From IMG/VR virus record IMGVR_UViG_3300020465_000088, positions 1-25,694 of that record: a DNA stretch of 25,694 nt; one strand, written 5' to 3'. The notes under the pieces were generated by a model. It made no database searches. It was not told where the DNA came from and worked only from the letters and a program-made list of their open reading frames with translations. The stretch's first letter is position 1. The number at the start of each line of letters is the position of its first letter. The translations under genes were made by a program, and so were the position numbers. Positions 16,540 through 23,260 of the stretch are shown here, in pieces. Source of the stretch: a virus.

Positions 16540-16550
16540 TAAATAATAAT

Positions 16551-16829
16551 ATGTTCATAGAAACCCTAAAAACAATGAAGTTGTACAAGAGGGAGAGCAA
16601 ACTGGGTACAATGCACAATTATCATAGGAAGAACCTTATCTATGTGTTCAAATGCGATGCCTGTTCGGAGACTTTCATGAGGCCCAAGAGCAAGGTAGAT
16701 CCAGCTCGTGCTTCAAATGACTACAAACACGTATGCAATGATTGTGATTCAAAGAAATTCGCACAGGCTGTGGGTGTAAAGATGCGTAAGGTCTATAAAC
16801 TTGACGCAAGTAGCACTAAGACTCTATAG
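16551..16829 (+). CDS. Small CxxC/CxxC zinc-finger-like protein, lone plus-strand gene
   Basis: This is the only convincing plus-strand gene. From the ATG at 16551 it encodes 92 residues with KCDACSETF (Cys 35 and 38) and VCNDCDSKKF (Cys 62 and 65), a likely four-cysteine zinc site, in a Lys/Arg-rich protein. A segment between the cysteine pairs (MRPKSKVDPARASNDYKH) is basic. In-frame ATGs at 16575 and 16611 are possible alternative starts, and no clear ribosome binding site distinguishes them. Its stop overlaps the stop of the convergent minus-strand gene within the palindrome CTATAG. DNA binding, a regulatory role, or a degenerate HNH-like nuclease are all possible; no His/Asn catalytic motif is obvious. 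Confidence 0.7.
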   Translation: MFIETLKTMKLYKRESKLGTMHNYHRKNLIYVFKCDACSETFMRPKSKVDPARASNDYKHVCNDCDSKKFAQAVGVKMRKVYKLDASSTKTL

Positions 16830-17567
16830 TGCTTTCCATTTGATGTCATCACGATGGCCAGTTATCCATCTCTGTAGGTCAGCGTAGATGCCACACTTTA
16901 TATTTGGTTGATCAAAGTACCATTTGAGAAAAGGATTTCCTTCCAGGTACTCTTTCCTGTTTATAAAACGAAAATTCGTTTTTGGGAATCTACGGATAGT
17001 CTGTCTCAGTTGATACATCCATTCATATTTCAGATATGCTTTCATGCTCTCACGACCAGGGTAGTTTATGGAATTTTTATAAATGTTGTTCTGTATCCTG
17101 CTGGGGGTTTCCATTTCCCACTGCTGGGCTCCCATTATGTCGAATGCCATTATCACAACATTTTCAATGCCTGACTCTGCCGCCAGCAACACCGCAGAAC
17201 AACCAGATCCTTTTGCAACAGAGAAATCATTGGTCTTGATCTTGCCACCCTTTTTTACGTCACCACCTCTCCATATTCTGTAAATTTTAAGACCAGTGGG
17301 CACATCGTTGATGTTATCTCCATCACAGATATAGTTCCAATCACTTATGTCATCCAACCCGTGTATCTGTGGAGACTCCTTTCCATTGTTGTGCCATGTT
17401 GCCAGTTCCTCATACATTGGAGGATTCACAGCCACAATGTGATCGCACAACATTGGATGATCTCGGTATATGGCGTTGCAACCATATATCACACCTTTGC
17501 CTTTTAAATTTTCTATTGGAAATATGTTTCTCGACTCACCGTTACCTATTATGAAAGCAGTGTCCAT
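16824..17567 (-). CDS. GNGESR protein, GT42/DUF115-like putative glycosyltransferase (copy 1)
   Basis: The 247-residue protein starts MDTAFIIGNGESR. The nucleotide-binding-like GNGESR (8-13), GCNAIYRD (about 29-36), KGSGCSAVLLAAESG and VVIMAFDIMG follow the order seen in sialyltransferases of family GT42 and in DUF115/Maf proteins (GNGPS, CN.FY, S/TG..A...G, G.D). The frame extends 10 codons upstream of the chosen start, but the ATG at 17567 overlaps the stop of the Fe-S carrier gene by one base (TAATG), which makes it the natural start. A paralogue lies at 23261-23902. The fold assignment is an inference from motif order; sugar donor and acceptor are unknown. Confidence 0.68.
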   Translation of the reverse strand: MDTAFIIGNGESRNIFPIENLKGKGVIYGCNAIYRDHPMLCDHIVAVNPPMYEELATWHNNGKESPQIHGLDDISDWNYICDGDNINDVPTGLKIYRIWRGGDVKKGGKIKTNDFSVAKGSGCSAVLLAAESGIENVVIMAFDIMGAQQWEMETPSRIQNNIYKNSINYPGRESMKAYLKYEWMYQLRQTIRRFPKTNFRFINRKEYLEGNPFLKWYFDQPNIKCGIYADLQRWITGHRDDIKWKAL

Positions 17568-17902
17568 TACACCCCAAATGATTCTCCACAACCACAACCG
17601 GAAGATGCGTTAGGATTTGTTATCTCAAATTGTGAACCAAACACTTCCTCTTTCCAGTCTATCTTTGTGCCTGCAACATAAAGCATACTTGCGTCATCAA
17701 CAACAAATTTACCTGTCTGCCAATCCTCTGTATGATCGTCTGCACTAACATCTTCCTTTTTATCTATGAATCCCCACTTGTATTTGAACCCTGCACAGCC
17801 ACCGCCTTCAACCATTAGGCTGACAGCATATTTGTCTGGTTGTTTTGCCAACAATTTCTCCATTTGATTCTTTGCTTCTTCTGTTATTTCAAACCATTTC
17901 AT
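17567..17902 (-). CDS. A-type iron-sulfur carrier (IscA/ErpA/HesB family)
   Basis: Starting at the ATG at 17902, the 111-residue protein begins MKWFEITEEAKNQM and has the three family cysteines: GGGCAGF (Cys 36) and GCGCG (Cys 103 and 105), almost exactly the spacing of E. coli IscA. The frame is open 18 codons further upstream, but that would overlap the previous gene and add a non-homologous extension. A-type carriers bind a 2Fe-2S or 4Fe-4S cluster and deliver it to apo-enzymes. Homologues are known in marine phages. Its placement in an operon with a radical SAM enzyme suggests it matures that enzyme. Confidence 0.9.
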   Translation of the reverse strand: MKWFEITEEAKNQMEKLLAKQPDKYAVSLMVEGGGCAGFKYKWGFIDKKEDVSADDHTEDWQTGKFVVDDASMLYVAGTKIDWKEEVFGSQFEITNPNASSGCGCGESFGV

Positions 17903-17913
17903 ACTATTAATTA

Positions 17914-18237
17914 TCAACTTCTCTCCCCCATGTTTTGCAAACCTATTGCCAACCAAAAACGGGTGGCATCTCTTTTATATTGAAAACTCATGTAACTGTT
18001 CTGGTCCTCCCAATGGTTCTGTGGGTTTTCTATGTTTCCTGCAGGTTTGAACCACCAACCCCAATTTCCTTGGCAGTTGATCTGACACCACTCTATGCAC
18101 TCACCCATGATTCCATTGGAGTTCATATCTATGTTATACCGGAATTTCTTTTCGTAACCGCAGTCGGATCCAATTTCATCCAGTCCGGGACTGATTCTTT
18201 TGATCTCCGCCGCTTCGTAGAATTTCTTTTTACCCAT
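17914..18237 (-). CDS. Cys/Trp-rich hypothetical protein
   Basis: This 107-residue protein is unrecognised. It has cysteines at 26, 47, 51 and 55 (ECIEWCQINCQ, a CxxxCxxxC spacing) followed by GNWGWWFKP and a C-terminal NHWEDQNSYMSF, then RDATRFWLAIGL. The aromatic and cysteine content suggests a small metal- or cluster-binding or redox protein. The start overlaps the end of the dehydrogenase gene by 8 bases, and the Fe-S carrier begins 11 bases after its stop, so it is co-translated with both. Confidence 0.72.
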   Translation of the reverse strand: MGKKKFYEAAEIKRISPGLDEIGSDCGYEKKFRYNIDMNSNGIMGECIEWCQINCQGNWGWWFKPAGNIENPQNHWEDQNSYMSFQYKRDATRFWLAIGLQNMGERS

Positions 18238-18811
18238 GATCGTAATTTAATCCCAATGTAATTTGGTCAATCTGTGTGTTATCTTTTACTGCAAGGCAGT
18301 ATGTTATAAAATTTACTATATCAACACAGTTCACGCCGTTTCCGGTCCAGTTTGCCCTGGATCGAGATAGCTCGGTATCGAGTCTGTCTGGTTTAATAAG
18401 TGTTGTTCGGAAGCTCACATTGTTTTTCCTGAATGCCCTACTGCATTGTAGACTTGCAGATTCCAAACTTTTCTTTGCCACCCTGTATGTCTCCCACATC
18501 GGATCGGGAGAAACAACATCATCACTCGCAATACTACCTATGTTGAATATGAATCCTGTTTTATTTTTCTGTTTCCATGCATCAAACATTTTTAATAACA
18601 ATAAAGTTTGTCCGAAGTTAGCATGATCCTCTTGTGGTGGCCCATCAAAAGCGTTATTGACAAACACATCGTACTCGAGGCTTTTACTTACTATTTTGTC
18701 CACATCTTTTGTTATGTCGAACCCGTTCTCGCGGCTTATAGAATCTGCCCCAAGATTTTTCACGATCGTTTCACCAAGACCTCTGTTTCCGCCTGTGACT
18801 AAAATTTTCAT
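18230..18811 (-). CDS. Short-chain dehydrogenase/reductase (SDR)
   Basis: The ATG at 18811 overlaps the stop of the radical SAM gene (ATGA) and has GGGGGAAG upstream; 20 further upstream codons are open but non-homologous. The product is a compact 193-residue SDR. It has the TGGNRGLG cofactor loop (6-13), NNAF where SDRs have NNAG, FNIGSIAS for the catalytic serine region, and YRVAK as the YxxxK catalytic pair. Classical SDRs are about 250 residues, so this is a shortened form. It should use NAD(P)H to reduce or oxidise a carbonyl or sugar-nucleotide; the substrate is unknown. Confidence 0.88.
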   Translation of the reverse strand: MKILVTGGNRGLGETIVKNLGADSISRENGFDITKDVDKIVSKSLEYDVFVNNAFDGPPQEDHANFGQTLLLLKMFDAWKQKNKTGFIFNIGSIASDDVVSPDPMWETYRVAKKSLESASLQCSRAFRKNNVSFRTTLIKPDRLDTELSRSRANWTGNGVNCVDIVNFITYCLAVKDNTQIDQITLGLNYDHG

Positions 18812-19944
18812 CTTACACTTCCCCCTTGATCCCAACATTTGGTGAAAGTCTGTCCACACGTAAATGCACATTCAAATAGTCTGCCCTCTTTGAAATCTTT
18901 TTTGCTCCAGGAACTCTGTAAGTCCTTCCAGAATCGGTTTTCAAATATTTCGATCATTGTTTTATTTTGTATCTTAAGATTATCTTTTCCATATTTGTCA
19001 TACATTTCTATAATTTGATTATTATACATTTTTTTACCCAGCGGGTCAAATGATCCAGGGTGCGTATCTTCGTGGAATCTAGCATCGTATAGGTTGTGTT
19101 CAAAGAAATTACACGGCATTACTATTCCCTCCGCTGTGATTACCACTTTATTTCCTAGAAGTGCATCACACGTGATTTCAGTTTGTTTGAAATAATCAAT
19201 CAAGGAGCCATATTTCTTTTTTATCTCATCCACCCTGCTTACACTGTCGTTCCTGTATTGTGGATCGATCGGCATTTCCAGATGCCTGATAGTCTGTCCC
19301 ATGCTATTCTTCACAGGCCATTTCTGCATTGGTTCTAATTTCTTTTGATCAAAAAATCTTCCTGTTTTTCTAACCAAGCAGTCAAGAAACCCATATTCTT
19401 TGGCTAATGCTTTCACTGTGTCTATTTGATGTTCGTTATGCTTGAAAACAATAAAGTTCCATTTTGCTTTGCCTCCTGCATTTATAAAGTCCCTAGCATT
19501 TTGTATTGCGTGTTCGTACTTGACTCCAACTCTATAAAGATGATTCGTATCTTCTAATCCATCTATCCCAAAATCTATCTGTCCATAACCGTTCATGATT
19601 TTTGCTATCTCTTGCCAGAACCCTTCCTTACGTTTGGCTCCGTTGGTGTGTATGTATAACCACAGGTCATGCTTCTGTGATCTAAACCATTCCAGTATTT
19701 CTAGTAATTTTGGGTGTACTGACGGATCTCCATAACTGCCACAGAAAAAAATCTGTTTGCATCTATCCAATATTTCCTTAGTAAAGGCTTTCTTAATCCA
19801 CTCTATGTCCATGTCCGCCAGTGGCATGTGTGGATTTACCTTGCCGCCATTTATGTTTCTCGGACATTGTGGACAGGCCGCATTACATCTTGTGGTTATC
19901 TCCAGTTGCCATTCTGTAATCTGATCAAGGCTAAAATTTATCAT
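18808..19944 (-). CDS. Radical SAM protein with SPASM-like C-terminal cysteines
   Basis: The 378-residue protein starts MINFSLDQITEWQLEITTRC. The cluster-binding motif CNAACPQC (Cys 20, 24, 27; CxxxCxxC) is followed by GSYGDPSVHP, a GxxGEP-like SAM-binding motif, and LWLYIHTNGA. C-terminal cysteines in ITCDALLG, VMPCNFFEH and CAFTCGQTFTKC suggest auxiliary Fe-S ligands as in SPASM/twitch enzymes. Its ATG overlaps the glycosyltransferase stop (ATGA), and its stop overlaps the dehydrogenase start. It is too long and too cysteine-rich to be the queuosine enzyme QueE. The reaction is unknown, but a modification of a sugar, peptide or base is likely. Confidence 0.88.
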   Translation of the reverse strand: MINFSLDQITEWQLEITTRCNAACPQCPRNINGGKVNPHMPLADMDIEWIKKAFTKEILDRCKQIFFCGSYGDPSVHPKLLEILEWFRSQKHDLWLYIHTNGAKRKEGFWQEIAKIMNGYGQIDFGIDGLEDTNHLYRVGVKYEHAIQNARDFINAGGKAKWNFIVFKHNEHQIDTVKALAKEYGFLDCLVRKTGRFFDQKKLEPMQKWPVKNSMGQTIRHLEMPIDPQYRNDSVSRVDEIKKKYGSLIDYFKQTEITCDALLGNKVVITAEGIVMPCNFFEHNLYDARFHEDTHPGSFDPLGKKMYNNQIIEMYDKYGKDNLKIQNKTMIEIFENRFWKDLQSSWSKKDFKEGRLFECAFTCGQTFTKCWDQGGSVR

Positions 19945-20645
19945 TGCCAGTTATCTTCCACAAACTTGTCTGCACATTCCATTGGATTAGGCTTCCCATG
20001 GAAAACAGCAACCTTGTTGCCTTCCTGAATTTTTGTAGGAGTTTTGAAGAAACATTTTCCATCCTTCGTTAGGAGTTTAGTATCTTTTAGTCCAATCATT
20101 TCCCATTTGTAACTTCTAATCCATGCATCGGGCCAATGATTGATGTCTTCTTTTGCCCTACTGGTTATCCAATCTTGATCTCCGTGGTTCTGTGACATTA
20201 TCCTGTTGGCGTCTTTCTCGAAGTCATTCCAAAGGTAGTCCATCTTGCCTGTCTGCCATCGCATACAACTGGAATTCGAGTGTGTCCAATTTTCTACCCT
20301 GCATCGATTGAAGTCTCTGATTATCATGAACTTCCCAGGATTGTGAGTGAACAATGAATCAATGTTATCGAAAATCACAACGTCTAGATCAAAAAACAGT
20401 ATGTTTCCTTGCAGAGGCATCTTCGGAGAGAACATCCAAAGTTTGCTCCACCATGTTTTTATTATAGGACTTTTTGGCAGTTTGATCACATTGACTGCTG
20501 GATCCAATCCTGTGGCATCATCGGTAATACAATGGAACTGGAACGGAACCTTTGTGTGTCTCTTGACCATGTTATTGAGCACGTTTGCGTATTTTGAAAC
20601 ATATTTGTCGCCCCACTTAACGCACACCACGTGATTTGTATCCAC
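19941..20645 (-). CDS. Glycosyltransferase-like protein (GT-A fold, DxD)
   Basis: The protein has VVCVKWGDKYV near the N terminus, WWSKLWMFSP, then ILFFDLDVV with the metal-binding DxD, GDQDW further on, and VAVFHGKP near the C terminus. This matches the GT8-like arrangement of a nucleotide-sugar glycosyltransferase. A GTG at 20645 is preferred as start because AAGGA lies 7 bases upstream and the first residues then abut the domain. An ATG at 20681 would add 12 residues and a 65-base overlap with the upstream gene. Donor and acceptor cannot be read; host surface glycan or a virion protein is plausible. Confidence 0.8.
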   Translation of the reverse strand: MDTNHVVCVKWGDKYVSKYANVLNNMVKRHTKVPFQFHCITDDATGLDPAVNVIKLPKSPIIKTWWSKLWMFSPKMPLQGNILFFDLDVVIFDNIDSLFTHNPGKFMIIRDFNRCRVENWTHSNSSCMRWQTGKMDYLWNDFEKDANRIMSQNHGDQDWITSRAKEDINHWPDAWIRSYKWEMIGLKDTKLLTKDGKCFFKTPTKIQEGNKVAVFHGKPNPMECADKFVEDNWQ

Positions 20646-21798
20646 TTTTAAGTCCTTCCATTTGTATCTGTTTCCAATCATCGCTTTCTAGCGAATATGG
20701 GTAATTGCATTCAACTTCATTTTTTGCAACAATTTTGATGTTAGTTATATTTAAATTATTGCTCAAGACATTATAAATTTCACTGAAGGATTTTCCTTTG
20801 CCGAATGTTTTGTCTAGGTCGACCTGTCCTATTTTTATATAACCTAAAGAAAGTTTGGGATCTTCCCAATCATAATTGTTTTCTTTGAGCCATGTCCTAA
20901 AGTGGTCCATTTCTTCTTTTTTGAAATCGTGTTGTTCTGTAATGGTTTGTCCCCATTCAACATCAAACTCACCTGAATAATATTTCTGATGATTAATCTC
21001 GGAACACAATGCTTCGGTCATCTTAGGTGCGTGTTCGTCTCTGAAGACTTCATACAGTGTTTTCCCAACTTGCGACCAATGTAGATATACACCACCAAGT
21101 TCTCTGTCATACCTGTTGTCTTTAAACAACTCAAAATCCTCTTCATTTAAGTTATGTCTTGGAGCGTTGAGAAAAGTTGTGATCTGTGCAGGACGCATCC
21201 ATTCAGGTTCTATGTAATTCTTCCTGTCTGAATTTACCCAGGATTCTATCTCATGACAGATATTATTCAATTGCCTGATGGCATATTTTGTTTCAAGATC
21301 AGCCTGTTTATAAAATTCTGACAGTTGCCATGCGGTGCCCTGTAGTTCCTCAAAATGTCTGTGCAAAGTATTACATGCGTCATGCTTTAGACGTTTGCCT
21401 GGTGTTTTCATCTCATCGCCGTCGACCGCTTTACCTATCGGCAGACGAGAACTGTACTGGAAATCATCCGCTGTGAATGGATGTATCTGATCGTAGGCTG
21501 GTGAAAATTCAAAAGCATTTATTATAGAGATATTCTTGTTAAGTTCGCCTACTAGGAAATTTAAATTCCTTTTGGAATCAGCAAATCCCAAGAAACAGAA
21601 GTTCTTTTCAAGTATCCTTTTTTGCTTTAGATTGTCTTTGAGTGCATCTAGCCATCTATGCCCCAACGGTGTGTCGTAGATCTGGAAGTGATAGGCCTTG
21701 TTCGTCAGGCCCACCCTTATAATATCATGTATAAATTTATTCTTTCCTGTAGATGGCACTGTTGGCTCCGTGTTCTGCACATTCCACTTCCACAACAT
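20617..21798 (-). CDS. Hypothetical protein, up to 393 residues
   Basis: I do not recognise this family. Distinctive segments are FCFLGFADSKRNLNFL, KHDACNTLHRHFEELQGTA, a helical middle, LGGVYLHWSQVGKTLYEVFRDE and YYSGEFDVEWG. His and acidic residues are frequent in the middle and could form a metal site, but no known motif fits. The start is uncertain: the ATG at 21798 overlaps the QueD-like gene by 62 bases and has no ribosome binding site, and the next clear in-frame option is a GTG about 29 codons in. Its tight packing between the QueD-like and glycosyltransferase genes suggests it is part of the same pathway. Confidence 0.72.
   Translation of the reverse strand: MLWKWNVQNTEPTVPSTGKNKFIHDIIRVGLTNKAYHFQIYDTPLGHRWLDALKDNLKQKRILEKNFCFLGFADSKRNLNFLVGELNKNISIINAFEFSPAYDQIHPFTADDFQYSSRLPIGKAVDGDEMKTPGKRLKHDACNTLHRHFEELQGTAWQLSEFYKQADLETKYAIRQLNNICHEIESWVNSDRKNYIEPEWMRPAQITTFLNAPRHNLNEEDFELFKDNRYDRELGGVYLHWSQVGKTLYEVFRDEHAPKMTEALCSEINHQKYYSGEFDVEWGQTITEQHDFKKEEMDHFRTWLKENNYDWEDPKLSLGYIKIGQVDLDKTFGKGKSFSEIYNVLSNNLNITNIKIVAKNEVECNYPYSLESDDWKQIQMEGLKSGYKSRGVR
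20653..20657 (-). promoter_or_regulatory. Ribosome binding site supporting a GTG start at 20645
   Basis: AAGGA lies 7 bases upstream of GTG 20645, inside the 3' end of the preceding gene. The alternative ATG at 20681 has no comparable site. Confidence 0.5.
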
Positions 21799-22186
21799 AA
21801 CATCTATTGTCAGTTTTCTCTCTGATCAGTTTGTCTGCAAAGTCAAATGCGTGTTTGGCAAACATCTCGGCACCTACACCATCAAATATCACAATGTCAA
21901 CAAGGTCAAGTTTCTCAAGTTCTCTAAACTTGTCGAGATGTGGATCATTTACATCTAATGCAGTTTTGTGATCAAAGTGATCTTCCAACCATTTCTTCAA
22001 CGGTTTCAATCCGCCAAAGTCGACTGCCCAATTTTTATTGTCTAGTTTGTCACATCCAAATGTAAATTTAAATTGTAAACTATATCCGTGTAGCAAATGG
22101 CAATGTGAGTGATCTGCGTTGGGTTGTCTGAACACACAGGCCAATCCTATGTTGTGTCCGTATGTTTTAGTTGAATAGTAAGTCAT
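21737..22186 (-). CDS. queD: 6-pyruvoyl-tetrahydropterin synthase / QueD-like
   Basis: The 149-residue protein has the family's His-rich zinc region (HSHCHLLHGYSLQFKFTF, about 26-43), VDFGGLKPLKKWLEDHFDHKTAL with the catalytic-type DH pair (72-73), and C-terminal VEVECAEHGANSA with the conserved glutamate region. Members convert 7,8-dihydroneopterin triphosphate to 6-carboxytetrahydropterin (queuosine/7-deazaguanine route) or to 6-pyruvoyl-tetrahydropterin. The usual LHGH zinc motif reads LHGY here, so one His ligand is absent or shifted. CAGGAG lies 5 bases upstream of the ATG. No FolE, QueE or QueC is seen in the window, so the final product is unknown. Confidence 0.85.
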   Translation of the reverse strand: MTYYSTKTYGHNIGLACVFRQPNADHSHCHLLHGYSLQFKFTFGCDKLDNKNWAVDFGGLKPLKKWLEDHFDHKTALDVNDPHLDKFRELEKLDLVDIVIFDGVGAEMFAKHAFDFADKLIREKTDNRCYVVEVECAEHGANSAIYRKE

Positions 22187-22215
22187 CTTTTCTCCTGTTT
22201 TGATGACTTGCAGAG

Positions 22216-22223
22216 TGTTTATA
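22216..22223 (-). promoter_or_regulatory. Weak late-promoter-like octamer ahead of the island
   Basis: TATAAACA on the minus strand, one mismatch from TATAAATA, lies about 30 bases upstream of the QueD-like start in the 69-base gap before the accessory island. It could start an island transcript, but a single-mismatch octamer in AT-rich DNA is weak evidence. Confidence 0.3.
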
Positions 22224-22255
22224 GAGGGATGAAAGTCTTTGAGTCCTCTTGATCA

Positions 22256-22510
22256 TTAGTTCAGTTTCTTGTTAATCTTCTGATCTAGATCTAACTGGAA
22301 TGCAGTATCTCTGATACGATCAGTTAGTTCGTTTGGTATATTTAATTCTCCATCTATAATACTTTTTAAAAAGTGTATCATCACAGTAAACTCATTTCGG
22401 TTCGCCACAGTCTCAGGATCTATTCCGTATTGCTCCATTGCGTTCAACATGGCTTCTGACACGTCCACTAGTGCCTTGATGCTTGTAGAGTGTTTGTCAA
22501 AGTGTGCCAT
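22256..22510 (-). CDS. Small hypothetical helical protein
   Basis: This 84-residue protein is mainly helical and acidic (KALVDVSEAMLNAMEQYGID, then LTDRIRDTAFQLDLDQK). Its ATG overlaps the stop of the upstream gene by one base (TAATG), so the two are translationally coupled. No domain is recognised. It resembles small proteins of T4-like marine phages of unknown role. Confidence 0.72.
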   Translation of the reverse strand: MAHFDKHSTSIKALVDVSEAMLNAMEQYGIDPETVANRNEFTVMIHFLKSIIDGELNIPNELTDRIRDTAFQLDLDQKINKKLN

Positions 22511-22815
22511 TATGTTATTATACTCGGTTTCTTTGGTACCTCAATCTTGCTGAATACTCTGTTATACTCATCAGAAATCTTGTCATTAATATGTGCTATA
22601 GACACAATTTTGTCTATCGCTATGTCAAATGGCACGTCCTGTCGGGCAGTAGAGAAAAATGTACCAAATGCCAGGCCTTGTGGCCCGTTCATCAATACAA
22701 GTGCCTTTTCAATACTGACGTATGTGTCGGCCTTGCCTGTGTATTTCGCTATAACTTCCTCTCCTGAAGCCAATTTGAGAGTAACTACATCTCCATCTTT
22801 TATTTTATCAAACAT
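22510..22815 (-). CDS. Small beta-rich hypothetical protein, Sm-like in appearance
   Basis: The 101-residue product starts with KIKDGDVVTLKLASGEEVIAKYTGKADTYV, a strand-turn-strand pattern resembling the Sm/Hfq Sm1 motif, followed by a second beta half (LVLMNGPQGLAFGTFF). The resemblance is only in secondary structure and spacing, so a small beta-barrel is the most that can be inferred. It overlaps the downstream 84-residue gene by one base. No catalytic residues are visible. Confidence 0.72.
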   Translation of the reverse strand: MFDKIKDGDVVTLKLASGEEVIAKYTGKADTYVSIEKALVLMNGPQGLAFGTFFSTARQDVPFDIAIDKIVSIAHINDKISDEYNRVFSKIEVPKKPSIIT

Positions 22816-22830
22816 ATTTCTTATTATAAA

Positions 22831-23241
22831 CTATCCTACGTGTTTGTCAATGTATTTTTTAAGTTCTTTGTCTTGCACATCTGGTGGGATATGGTTGAAG
22901 AAGAATATTTGGTAACTGTCAGAACCATACTTGCCTATACCATGTAGGTCGCTGGCTTCTTTTTTGTTCCATGTTAGGTATTGTTCAGTCATCTTCCTGA
23001 TTCTTTTTGATCTCACTTCCCACATGCCTAGTGGTTTCAACATCTCCTGTTGTGTCTTTAACCTACCACGTAGGTATGCTTGGGGACTGGGATATCTAGC
23101 AAATAATTTTGGTAAGATTATTTTTACATGCTTACGATAGGTAAGATTTAGGCACATCACACCCACCATGTGCTTCCATCTCTTATGTGGCGCCTTGATT
23201 TGTTGTTGCACCATTAGGTTATCAACCATCGGTTTAGTCAT
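22831..23241 (-). CDS. HhH-GPD DNA glycosylase-like protein resembling MBD4
   Basis: The 136-residue protein matches the catalytic domain of MBD4, the eukaryotic T/U-G mismatch glycosylase. It has KRWKHMVGVMCLNLT (about 20-34; MBD4 has PWKILISTIFLNRT), LFARYPS, EMLKPLGMWEVRSKRI (about 66-81), EQYLT, and LHGIGKYGSDSYQIF (99-113), the helix-hairpin-helix. It ends DKELKKY, where MBD4 has DHKLNKY with its catalytic Asp; Asp 124 is therefore the likely catalytic residue. No methyl-CpG-binding domain and no 4Fe-4S loop are present. It should excise damaged or mismatched bases, perhaps deaminated cytosine or 5-methylcytosine; this specificity is inferred from family only. Confidence 0.86.
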   Translation of the reverse strand: MTKPMVDNLMVQQQIKAPHKRWKHMVGVMCLNLTYRKHVKIILPKLFARYPSPQAYLRGRLKTQQEMLKPLGMWEVRSKRIRKMTEQYLTWNKKEASDLHGIGKYGSDSYQIFFFNHIPPDVQDKELKKYIDKHVG

Positions 23242-23260
23242 ACAACAATTTTATATTGAA

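Noticed and set aside
18808-19944. Radical SAM protein considered as QueE beside the QueD-like gene
   Set aside because: Length (378 residues), extra C-terminal cysteines and the surrounding motifs do not fit QueE, which is about 200-250 residues.
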